Positions 51,787-59,542 of a DNA stretch of 64,000 nucleotides are shown one piece after another; position 1 is the first letter of the stretch, and each line of letters opens with the position of its first letter. The position numbers and the translations under genes were made by a program. Where the stretch lies: the NCBI GenBank assembly GCA_947646015.1, contig CANSEY010000022.1, forward strand, positions 1-64,000, read 5' to 3'. This DNA is from an uncultured Bacteroides sp. Lineage in GTDB: Bacteria; Bacteroidota; Bacteroidia; Bacteroidales; Bacteroidaceae. The notes under the pieces are model-generated. The model searched no databases, was not told the DNA's origin, and saw only the letters and a list, made by a program, of their open reading frames with translations.

Positions 51787-53667
51787 ATGGATTTATTCAA
51801 CTACTCCCGACGGGAAACTTCGGAAGTGAATATTGGGGCCGTTCCGTTGGGCGGCCCCAATCCTATCCGTATCCAGTCGATGACAAATACCCCCACACAA
51901 GACACCGAGGCTTGTGTGGCCCAGGCAAAGCGCATTGTAGATGCTGGCGGAGAATATGTCCGTCTCACTACACAGGGGGTGAAAGAGGCCGAAAACCTGA
52001 TGAACATCAATATCGGCCTGCGCAGTACCGGCTATATGGTTCCGCTTGTGGCCGATGTACACTTCAGCCCGAAAGTAGCCGATGTAGCGGCACAATATGC
52101 CGAGAAAGTGCGCATCAATCCCGGCAACTACGTAGATCCCGGACGCACTTTCAAACAACTGGAATATACCGACGAGGAATATGCCGCCGAACTGCAAAAG
52201 ATACGTGACCGCTTCGTCCCCTTCCTGAATATCTGTAAAGAGAATCATACAGCCGTCCGTATCGGGGTGAACCACGGCTCACTGTCCGATCGCATCATGT
52301 CACGCTACGGTGACACGCCGGAAGGTATGGTAGAGTCGTGCATGGAATTCCTGCGCATCTGCGTAGACGAGAAGTTTACGGATGTCGTCATCTCAATCAA
52401 AGCATCCAACACGGTGGTAATGGTAAAGACCGTACGCCTGTTGGTATCAGTGATGGAACAGGAAGGCATGTCATTCCCTCTCCACTTAGGTGTTACGGAA
52501 GCCGGCGACGGAGAAGACGGACGTATCAAATCGGCTTTGGGCATCGGCGCATTGTTGGCTGACGGGCTGGGCGACACGATCCGTGTCTCGCTGAGTGAAG
52601 AACCGGAAGCCGAGATTCCCGTGGCACGCAAGTTGGTGGACTATATTACAAGTCGCCGGAACCATCCGTACATTCCCGGCATGGAAGCTCCGGATTTCAA
52701 CTACCTTTCTCCGGTACGCCGTAAAACACGGCCGGTACGCAATATCGGCGGAGACCATCTGCCCGTGGTACTTGCCGACCGCATGGACGGACGTATGGAG
52801 ACCCATCCGCAATTTACACCGGATTACATTTATGCCGGACGTGCTTTGCCCGAACAGACAGAACCCGGAGTTCAATACATCCTCGATGCCGACGTATGGA
52901 AAGGAGAACCTGACACATGGCCTGCCTTCAATTATGCACAATTGGAGTTAATGGAAACATGCGTAGCCGAACTGAAATTCCTCTTTACCCCTTACATGGC
53001 GCTTACCCGGGAAGTTGTCGCATGCCTGAAGCAACACCCCGAAGCAGTCGTTGTCTCACAAAGTAACCACCCGAACCGTGTAGGCGAACATCGTGCCCTG
53101 GCACATCAACTGACGGTGGAGGGATTACAGAATCCGGTTATCTTCTTCCAACACTATGCCGAAGATACAGCTGAAGACTTGCAGGTCAAAGCCGGTGCGG
53201 ATATGGGAGCCTTGATCTTTGACGGATTGTGTGACGGAATTTATCTCTTCAACCAAGGCAAACTGAGCCATGCAGTGATTGATGCCACTGCTTTCGGAAT
53301 TCTGCAGGCAGGACGTATCCGCACCAGCAAGACTGAATATATTTCTTGCCCGGGATGCGGACGAACACTGTTCAACCTGCAAAGTACGATTGCCCGCGTC
53401 AAAGAAGCCACCTCGCACTTGAAGGGGCTCAAGATAGGCATCATGGGATGCATTGTCAACGGACCGGGCGAAATGGCAGACGCCGACTACGGTTATGTAG
53501 GAGCCGGACGTGGCAAAATCAGTCTTTATAAACAGAAGGAATGCATTGAAAAGAATATTCCGGAAGAAGAAGCCGTAGAAAAGCTGATAGAACTGATTAA
53601 AGCAAACGGGGACTATGAAGAGAAGACTTCTTCCCTGTCCTCTCCCAAAGAAAAGGAAGACAAATAG
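51787..53667 (+). CDS. ispG: 4-hydroxy-3-methylbut-2-enyl diphosphate synthase (long form)
   Basis: A 626-residue [4Fe-4S] enzyme of the MEP isoprenoid pathway, converting MEcPP to HMBPP. The N-terminal TIM barrel has IGAVPLGGPNPIRIQSMTNT, VRLTTQGVKEAENL, PLVADVHFSPKVA and KVRINPGNYVDPGR. The cluster-binding C-terminal domain has YISCPGCGRTLFNL and LKIGIMGCIVNGPGEMADAD. Between them is an inserted domain of about 230 residues, as in the long form of Bacteroidetes, Chlamydiae and plants. The last ~15 residues are charged and Ser/Lys-rich. It starts 4 nt after purE. Assignment firm. Confidence 0.94.
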   Translation: MDLFNYSRRETSEVNIGAVPLGGPNPIRIQSMTNTPTQDTEACVAQAKRIVDAGGEYVRLTTQGVKEAENLMNINIGLRSTGYMVPLVADVHFSPKVADVAAQYAEKVRINPGNYVDPGRTFKQLEYTDEEYAAELQKIRDRFVPFLNICKENHTAVRIGVNHGSLSDRIMSRYGDTPEGMVESCMEFLRICVDEKFTDVVISIKASNTVVMVKTVRLLVSVMEQEGMSFPLHLGVTEAGDGEDGRIKSALGIGALLADGLGDTIRVSLSEEPEAEIPVARKLVDYITSRRNHPYIPGMEAPDFNYLSPVRRKTRPVRNIGGDHLPVVLADRMDGRMETHPQFTPDYIYAGRALPEQTEPGVQYILDADVWKGEPDTWPAFNYAQLELMETCVAELKFLFTPYMALTREVVACLKQHPEAVVVSQSNHPNRVGEHRALAHQLTVEGLQNPVIFFQHYAEDTAEDLQVKAGADMGALIFDGLCDGIYLFNQGKLSHAVIDATAFGILQAGRIRTSKTEYISCPGCGRTLFNLQSTIARVKEATSHLKGLKIGIMGCIVNGPGEMADADYGYVGAGRGKISLYKQKECIEKNIPEEEAVEKLIELIKANGDYEEKTSSLSSPKEKEDK

Positions 53668-53715
53668 TTCTTGTGGACGATGGATAACCGTTACCTCAAA
53701 GAGAGTATATCATAG

Positions 53716-53810
53716 TTCACCACAGATCGCACAGATTTACACAAAACGATTTTTAATCTACTGACAATCAATAATATTTATCTGTGCAAATCCGTGTAAT
53801 CTGTGGTGAA
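53716..53810. repeat. TTCACCACAGA inverted-repeat element, copy 4
   Basis: TTCACCACAGATCGCACAGA at the left and GTGTAATCTGTGGTGAA at the right. It lies between convergent ispG and the esterase gene, where it may act as a terminator. Confidence 0.85.
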
Positions 53811-53859
53811 TACGAATTTTGACTTCCTCTTTAAATAGTATACTTAACTATAAAGTTCT

Positions 53860-54633
53860 TTATCTCTTACGCTGAGCAAAGATCCACTCCATGAATCCGG
53901 GATAGTTGAAAGCCGGATTCCAGCTTCCATGATTGCAACCGGGAAACTCAATATATTCCACTTCCGCTCCCAAGTTCTTCAACGCTCTATAAGCCTCACG
54001 CGAGCCTTCTACAGGCACTACATTGTCGGCATCACCGTGAAAAATACGGAAACGAACATTTGCTGCATCGGCCAGACGCACCGGATTCACGGTCCCGCAG
54101 ATAGGAACGGCAGCAGCAAACGTATCGGGAAAACGGACAGCAAGATCGTACGTCGCCATGCCTCCCATAGAAAGACCGACCACATAGATACGGTTACGAT
54201 CCACCTGAGGCAAATCAAGATAGGTATCCAACAACTCTTTTACTGCACGCAGTACAGGAGTGATCTCTTGTCCTACCGGCATCTCCGAAGGAATAAAGGA
54301 AGAGGGACGGGAGGTATACGCCCAATAGTCTTTTTCGGGACATTGAGGTACAAGGACAAATGCCGGATACTTCTCCCGGTTCACCGGATTGAGAAACATC
54401 TGACCACCATGTGTCAACTGCTTCTCGTTATCACTCCCCCGCTCACCGGCACCGTGCAGAAAGAGTACCAAAGGATATTGCAGTCCCGTCTTTTCCACCT
54501 CCGGACGAAGTAGACGGTAATTGAGAGAATCACCCCGGGAAGAGATAAAAACTTTCTTTTGATACATCTCTTGCGAACGGGCACCCACGCCCAAAAGAAA
54601 GAGACTGATAAAGAAAAGGACAAACTGTTTCAT
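53860..54633 (-). CDS. Exported alpha/beta-hydrolase esterase of the PUL
   Basis: A 257-residue exported hydrolase (signal peptide about 1-20, ending GARS). The fold is alpha/beta: LVLFLHGAGERGSDNEKQLT forms the oxyanion region, and GLSMGG carries the nucleophile S155. The acid is probably D203 in FHGDADNVVP, with the base H235 in PGCNHGSWNP. It resembles CE1/phospholipase-carboxylesterase-like enzymes of polysaccharide loci. It is the last gene of the leftward PUL, 12 nt after GH43, so it may strip acyl or aryl esters from the glycan. Substrate not known. Family assignment fairly firm. Confidence 0.87.
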   Translation of the reverse strand: MKQFVLFFISLFLLGVGARSQEMYQKKVFISSRGDSLNYRLLRPEVEKTGLQYPLVLFLHGAGERGSDNEKQLTHGGQMFLNPVNREKYPAFVLVPQCPEKDYWAYTSRPSSFIPSEMPVGQEITPVLRAVKELLDTYLDLPQVDRNRIYVVGLSMGGMATYDLAVRFPDTFAAAVPICGTVNPVRLADAANVRFRIFHGDADNVVPVEGSREAYRALKNLGAEVEYIEFPGCNHGSWNPAFNYPGFMEWIFAQRKR

Positions 54634-54645
54634 GGCTATTCGGTA

Positions 54646-56367
54646 TTATTCTACATATTTAGTTTCGGAAGGTAAAGATACACCATTTTCGTTAAAGGCT
54701 TCCACAGCAAAATAATAATCCTGATCGATAGTCAGCGATTTCATCTCCAACTCATTGCCACCGTACACCATCCACGAACTGTATAACTTATCAGGGGCGA
54801 TCCCCCACAGGACGTTGTATCCCTGAGCCCCTTTCACCGGCTCCCAGCGAACAGTAACATCACGACGGTCGGTGTGCCGATCCAGAGCCAGCTTTTGAGG
54901 TGGCCGGGGAGCCTTGCCGAACCCAAGTCCGAATACACGCAGTTCAGAAATAGCCAGATTCGGAGTAGGTACGTCTATATTCTTATAGCGGATATAGCGT
55001 GCGGTAGTCGGGACTTCAAGTTCTACATAGTCATTCGGCGTATCCTTATAGCTGCTCCGGCGATCGACCAGTATATTCCAGGTCTCCCCGTCGGAAGAGC
55101 CCTCAATCACATAGCGGTGACGCAATCCGGGAATCCGACCGTATAGATTACTCCGATAGTCGTGATAATTCACCTGTACGGCACAGACACGGGCAGGTTT
55201 CTCCAGGTCGATCAGTACCCACTGACGTTCATCATTTGCTTCCGCCAGCCAGAAAGACTTGGTTCTTTCATCCGTCAATGCATCCGGTCCGAACTCACCT
55301 TTCGCAGTAGATGCCGTCACCGGTTTGCGATAAGAAAGGAGCATCCATCCACGGAACTGCCCCTTCTTGCCGGGTACGGCCGGAGCATAGCGGGGATAAT
55401 CACCGAAGCGGGTGTCCACGTACATAATACCGTCTTTATCGAATCCGGCAGGAAACATGCAGAGCCGGCGTTCCCAGTTGACGTTGATGGAAAGAGCCAT
55501 CGAAGCAAAATGCCAATACTCTCCGCCGGGCCCCTGAACCGTACTGCCGTGTCCGGCTCCGTTCATATATCCCCCCGGTTTGTATGACACGGGATTGTGC
55601 TTCTGATAGGTGTAAGGCCCCATCGGATGATCGGCTACATAAACACCGTCGGCATAGACATTGAATTCGGTACCGGGAGCACCATACTGCATATAATACT
55701 TCCCGTTGTGCTTGGTCAGCCACGGGCCTTCGATATACCCTCCTAAAACGGTATCGCTATGATTCTCACCGAAACGTTCCCAGCCGTGGCGCGGCATGTC
55801 GAGATTGAAAAGCTCCTTCACTTCTCCTTTCGGAAGGAACCGGTGATTCTTATCCAGTTCCATACCCCGGATGGGATAAACATTGGACGAACCCCAGAAC
55901 ATATAGGCTTTGCCATCGTCGTCGATAAAAAGATCGGGGTCCTGCAGATTATGAAGGATGGCGGGTGTAGCTTTCCATTCGCCGCTCTTCGGATTGTCGG
56001 AATAGAGAATACTCATAGAACCCGAAGGATCACCGGTGACATAAAGCACTGAGTCTTTATAGTTATGCGCGGCCGGAGCGTTGCTCCCCTGCGGATACCA
56101 GTCTTTGGGAGCGATAAAATCCCAGTCCAGCAGATCTTTAGAGTGCCAGTATCCATTGGAACGGGTGACGAACATATAATACTCTCCACGGAACCTGACC
56201 ACTGCCGGATCGGCACCCGAGCGGTAGGAAATGTCCTTGTCGGAGTTATAGATCATATAGGTATAATCTATGTTCAGCGGGTTGCAATAAGTATCTTGCC
56301 GCATGTCTTGCGCAAGGGCAAGGGTGGGAGACCCCAAAGCGAGTAAAAGAAGGAATAGTTGTTTCAT
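54646..56367 (-). CDS. GH43-family glycosidase with F5/8C and FN3 domains
   Basis: A 573-residue exported enzyme (signal peptide 1-19, ending ALAQ). The five-blade propeller begins YRSGADPAVVRFRGEYYMF, with D53 the expected base. NLQDPDLFIDDDG holds the pKa-tuning Asp, and GGYIEGPWLTKHNGKYYM the acid E213. A discoidin-like F5/8C domain spans about 345-475 (GEFGPDALTDERTKSFWLAE, VEGSSDGETWNIL-like), and an FN3 domain follows (DVTVRWEPVKGAQGYNVLWG). GH43 enzymes act mostly on arabinans, xylans or galactans. The specificity of this subgroup is not readable and sits oddly with a beta-1,2-glucan PUL. Co-transcribed with GH144 and the esterase. Confidence 0.87.
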   Translation of the reverse strand: MKQLFLLLLALGSPTLALAQDMRQDTYCNPLNIDYTYMIYNSDKDISYRSGADPAVVRFRGEYYMFVTRSNGYWHSKDLLDWDFIAPKDWYPQGSNAPAAHNYKDSVLYVTGDPSGSMSILYSDNPKSGEWKATPAILHNLQDPDLFIDDDGKAYMFWGSSNVYPIRGMELDKNHRFLPKGEVKELFNLDMPRHGWERFGENHSDTVLGGYIEGPWLTKHNGKYYMQYGAPGTEFNVYADGVYVADHPMGPYTYQKHNPVSYKPGGYMNGAGHGSTVQGPGGEYWHFASMALSINVNWERRLCMFPAGFDKDGIMYVDTRFGDYPRYAPAVPGKKGQFRGWMLLSYRKPVTASTAKGEFGPDALTDERTKSFWLAEANDERQWVLIDLEKPARVCAVQVNYHDYRSNLYGRIPGLRHRYVIEGSSDGETWNILVDRRSSYKDTPNDYVELEVPTTARYIRYKNIDVPTPNLAISELRVFGLGFGKAPRPPQKLALDRHTDRRDVTVRWEPVKGAQGYNVLWGIAPDKLYSSWMVYGGNELEMKSLTIDQDYYFAVEAFNENGVSLPSETKYVE

Positions 56368-56388
56368 GGTTGTAATCTATGGTATATC

Positions 56389-57681
56389 TTATTCTTCTGA
56401 GCCGAACCCCAGTCTCTTCAATCCTCTCTGTACATCGGGATGACTCATGAAGAGTTTCCATATCAAGCCTGAGCGATAGTTTTCAATCATCACAATAATC
56501 GGTCCCTGATCGATGGCGAGATAAGAGGAAGCAAACCAGTTTTCTGTCAGGTTGAAGGCATCCTTAAAGCCATATTCTCCCCACAGGCGGTCGCCCAATT
56601 CTTCGTAGAAATAACGCATAGCCTCCAGAGAATGTTCCGGAGTATAAGGAATGGAAGAGATGGCTGCGGTCGGGGTAATCACTCCCAAGTCGTTCTGCGG
56701 GCAATGTGCCGAGTAACCCTGATGATTGTCGCTCGCTGTCAGTCCCCAGCATTTGCGGCCGTATCCTTTATACTTCTTCGGATTATCGATGCAATAAGCA
56801 CGGTTGATCAGGGTATGTGCTTTCATCTGCTCACCGTAGTCGGCATAACTGTCTTTGAGTCTGCGCGGATCGAGTCCGAGGTAGGAATAATGTGTAAAGA
56901 AGAGAGGGCCGCCAAAGTCGGTGCCCAGGGGCAAGCGGATGCCGTAATATTCTTTTCCGTTCTTGAATGTAATGGAGTTGGCCCACCCCTTATGATACAC
57001 CGATTCACGAATCGGATAAGTAGGCGAAGAAGCCGCCAGAATATAAGTGATATGGCACTCGTTCTGCCCTTTCAGCTGATGGTTCATCGCCCATCCGTTA
57101 TTGGGTGACCAATGCCAATAAAGCACATCTTCACCTCCACGGGTGAACCAGTCCCACTCTGCCTGATGCCACAGGGTATTGATCAGCCCTCGTATCCGAT
57201 TCTCTGTCGGATTATCGTGAGTGAAGTACTGGTGTGCCGCTAGCAGTCCTTCGAACATAAAGGCAGATTCCACCAAATCAGCTCCATCGTCTTTCCTGCT
57301 GAAAGGAATGGTCTTTCCGGTAGCCCCGTCCATCCAATGTGCCCAGATGCCATGATAGCTATCGGCTTTATTGAGGAACTCCACTATTTTGAGCAGCCGC
57401 TCAGCGCCTTGCTCACGGGTGATGAACCCACGTTCCACACCGACTATAATTGCCATTACCCCAAAGCCCGAACCACCGATGGTAGCTATCTCAAGGCGGT
57501 CATTGCTGCGCTCACGGGCCAGACCGGACTCGGGATGGGCAAAATCCCAAAAGTAACGGAAAGTTTGTTTCTGGACAAGAGTCATCAACTCATCATCGGT
57601 CAGTCTCGGCTGTTTGCCTGTAGCGGTGGCTTGCAACGTACAAGCACAGATCATAAGAAGAAATAAAAGGGTATGTTTCAT
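56389..57681 (-). CDS. GH144-type (glucoamylase-family, PF10091-like) exported enzyme
   Basis: A 430-residue exported protein (signal peptide about 1-21; the Cys at about 13-15 could give a lipoprotein, but the lipobox is poor). It shows the (alpha/alpha)6-barrel blocks of the PF10091 'glycoamylase' family: TFRYFWDFAHPESGLARERS, TIGGSGFGVMAIIVGVERGF, GIWAHWMDG, DLVESAFMFEGLLAA, WHWSPNNGWAMNH, CWGLTASDNHQGYSAHCPQN and GEYGFKDAFNLTENWFA. Characterised members are GH144 endo-beta-1,2-glucanases. It lies between SusD and GH43. The name glucoamylase in databases is misleading. Specificity is inferred from the family and from the GH3 gene upstream. Confidence 0.85.
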   Translation of the reverse strand: MKHTLLFLLMICACTLQATATGKQPRLTDDELMTLVQKQTFRYFWDFAHPESGLARERSNDRLEIATIGGSGFGVMAIIVGVERGFITREQGAERLLKIVEFLNKADSYHGIWAHWMDGATGKTIPFSRKDDGADLVESAFMFEGLLAAHQYFTHDNPTENRIRGLINTLWHQAEWDWFTRGGEDVLYWHWSPNNGWAMNHQLKGQNECHITYILAASSPTYPIRESVYHKGWANSITFKNGKEYYGIRLPLGTDFGGPLFFTHYSYLGLDPRRLKDSYADYGEQMKAHTLINRAYCIDNPKKYKGYGRKCWGLTASDNHQGYSAHCPQNDLGVITPTAAISSIPYTPEHSLEAMRYFYEELGDRLWGEYGFKDAFNLTENWFASSYLAIDQGPIIVMIENYRSGLIWKLFMSHPDVQRGLKRLGFGSEE

Positions 57682-57713
57682 TGTTGTTGTTAATTCAAGA
57701 TTTTATCCCCCGA

Positions 57714-57758
57714 GAGGGCGTGTCGAGACTCATATTTGGTGAATAATGACACGCCCTC
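57714..57758. other. Inverted repeat between SusD and GH144 genes
   Basis: GAGGGCGTGTC and GACACGCCCTC pair perfectly over 11 bp with a 23-nt loop, in the 234-bp gap between SusD and GH144. It may cause partial termination or protect 3' ends. The rest of the gap shows no gene. Confidence 0.6.
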
Positions 57759-57915
57759 AGGTGGCTGCACGGCAGAGACACGGAGATTCCATCGTGCAGT
57801 GGGGATAGCGGCTTCCGTTGCCGCAAAGGGCAATCGGAAAGACGCTGTGTGTAATCATGGAATTGATATTATTGGAATGATTCTATTTTAATGAACTGGT
57901 TATACATGTTTCATA

Positions 57916-59403
57916 TCAGTTTTTGAGGACTCCCTGCGAGATATCCACCTGCTTCTGCGGGATGAAGAACGTTGCATGTTTTGCTATCGAGAAGTTTGTC
58001 TTCCCGTGTGCCTTCATCATCTTCTCCGCATAGCCCGGCACCACCTTGTCCGCACGGATCAGGTCGAAGAAGCGGTGTCCCTCCAAAGCCAGTTCGATGC
58101 GGCGTTCGTTCCAGATGATCTCGCGGAGCTTCTCTTTACCGGTTTCCGTAATCTCGGGCAATCCCACTGTCATATCCGCCGGATGCACCGTTCTGCGGGC
58201 ACGGGCGCGCACCATTTCCAGCTTGTCGAGTGCTTCCCGGCTTTCGCCCAGTTCATTGCAGGCCTCGGCATACATCAGCAGTACATCGGCATAACGCAGG
58301 AAGATCAGGTGACAATTCTGTTTGGCAAACGAGTTCTCGTTCCAGTAACCGGTAGGCCAGATGGTCTTTTTGTTGGCACGGGGCGGCACTTCTTTCTTGA
58401 AATGAATCTCGCCCTTTCCCTCCAATGTCTCTCCATCGTAGAAAATGGTTGCCGTGCGTCGGGGATCTCCCGCTTCATAGGCTTGGTCGAGAGCTTCGGA
58501 AGGAGAGAACATCCCCCAGCCCATCTCACCGCGAATGCCCTGCCATTTCACATACTCCGACTCGAGGTTGCGTTCGGTCGATTCGCCCCAGAGGTATTGG
58601 TCGGCAAGCATCACTTCGTCCGAATAGTAAGAGTTCGGATTGAACAGGTCGCGATAATCCCGGTGCAGGCTATACTCGCCGCGGGCAATCACCTGACCGG
58701 TGTATTTCTTCACGTTGGCATAGTCCTGACGGAAGAGATATACCTTGGCCAGCAATCCTTCGGCTGTTCCCTTGGTGGCGCGTCCCGACTCTTTCGCACC
58801 CCACTCCTGACGGGTAGGCAGATGCTCGGCTGCATAGGTCAGGTCTTCAATGATCTGTTGATAGACAGCCTCTTCGGTTGCACGGGGCTGATTGTATTCG
58901 CCGGGCTGCAACACCTTGGTCACCAGAGGCACCCCGCCGAAGGCGCGTACGAGATTGAAGTAGAAGAATCCCCGGAAAAAACGGGCCTGGGCGACGCACT
59001 TCACCCGGAGCTCTTCGTTCTTCACCGCACCCAGATTGTCCAGAGCCACATTGCATGAAGCGATAGCTTTATAATTGCCTTCCCACCAGCCGTTGATCTC
59101 GGAGGTAGAGGCGTCGTAAGTAAAGTCGTTGAACTGGTTCAGACGTGCCACACTGCCGTCCGCCAGTTCGCTGCCTGTATCGGAGTTATCACCGGGTAGC
59201 TCGGTGATGGCAAACCATGAGAATCCGATGATGTCCCACGCCCGGAGTTGGGTATAGATGGCGTTAATACTCATCAACGCGCCTTCTTCTTCGCCGAAGA
59301 AGACATCTTCGGTCAGCTTTCCCTGCGAATCTACATCGAGGAAATCGGCACAGGAAGAAAGGGTCAGTGCCGAAGCCAGTAATATTGAATATATCTTTTT
59401 CAT
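57916..59403 (-). CDS. SusD/RagB-family glycan-binding lipoprotein
   Basis: A 495-residue outer-membrane lipoprotein. The start is set at MKKIYSILLASALTLSSC (ATG 59401-59403), giving a lipobox cysteine at residue 18; a frame extending 11 codons upstream runs into the repeat element. N-terminal ADFLDVDSQGKLTEDVFFG and EEGALMSINAIYTQLRAWD are typical of SusD, as are CVAQARFFRGFFYFNLVRAF, LRYADVLLMYAEACNELGES and IIWNERRIELALEGHRFFDL. It follows SusC on the same strand, with an inverted-repeat element between. It caps the SusC pore and binds the PUL glycan. Family firm, ligand inferred. Confidence 0.93.
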   Translation of the reverse strand: MKKIYSILLASALTLSSCADFLDVDSQGKLTEDVFFGEEEGALMSINAIYTQLRAWDIIGFSWFAITELPGDNSDTGSELADGSVARLNQFNDFTYDASTSEINGWWEGNYKAIASCNVALDNLGAVKNEELRVKCVAQARFFRGFFYFNLVRAFGGVPLVTKVLQPGEYNQPRATEEAVYQQIIEDLTYAAEHLPTRQEWGAKESGRATKGTAEGLLAKVYLFRQDYANVKKYTGQVIARGEYSLHRDYRDLFNPNSYYSDEVMLADQYLWGESTERNLESEYVKWQGIRGEMGWGMFSPSEALDQAYEAGDPRRTATIFYDGETLEGKGEIHFKKEVPPRANKKTIWPTGYWNENSFAKQNCHLIFLRYADVLLMYAEACNELGESREALDKLEMVRARARRTVHPADMTVGLPEITETGKEKLREIIWNERRIELALEGHRFFDLIRADKVVPGYAEKMMKAHGKTNFSIAKHATFFIPQKQVDISQGVLKN

Positions 59404-59418
59404 TGTAATGGTTTTGGG

Positions 59419-59515
59419 TTCACCACAGAGTAACACAGGGTCTCACAGAGTTTAATCTCATAGAATGTTTAAAAGGAAATCATCTCTGTGAGACTCTGTG
59501 TTACTCTGTGGTAAA
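59419..59515. repeat. TTCACCACAGA inverted-repeat element, copy 5, between susC and susD
   Basis: The arms 59422-59450 and 59484-59512 pair at 28 of 29 bases around a 33-bp loop. It fills the susC-susD gap of the PUL, so the mRNA would carry a 29-bp hairpin between the two genes. Confidence 0.9.
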
Positions 59516-59542
59516 TCGTATTCATGTCTATATCATTTAATA

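Noticed and set aside
57976-59058. A 360-codon plus-strand frame over the PUL susD.
   Set aside because: Antisense shadow of a clear SusD lipoprotein gene.
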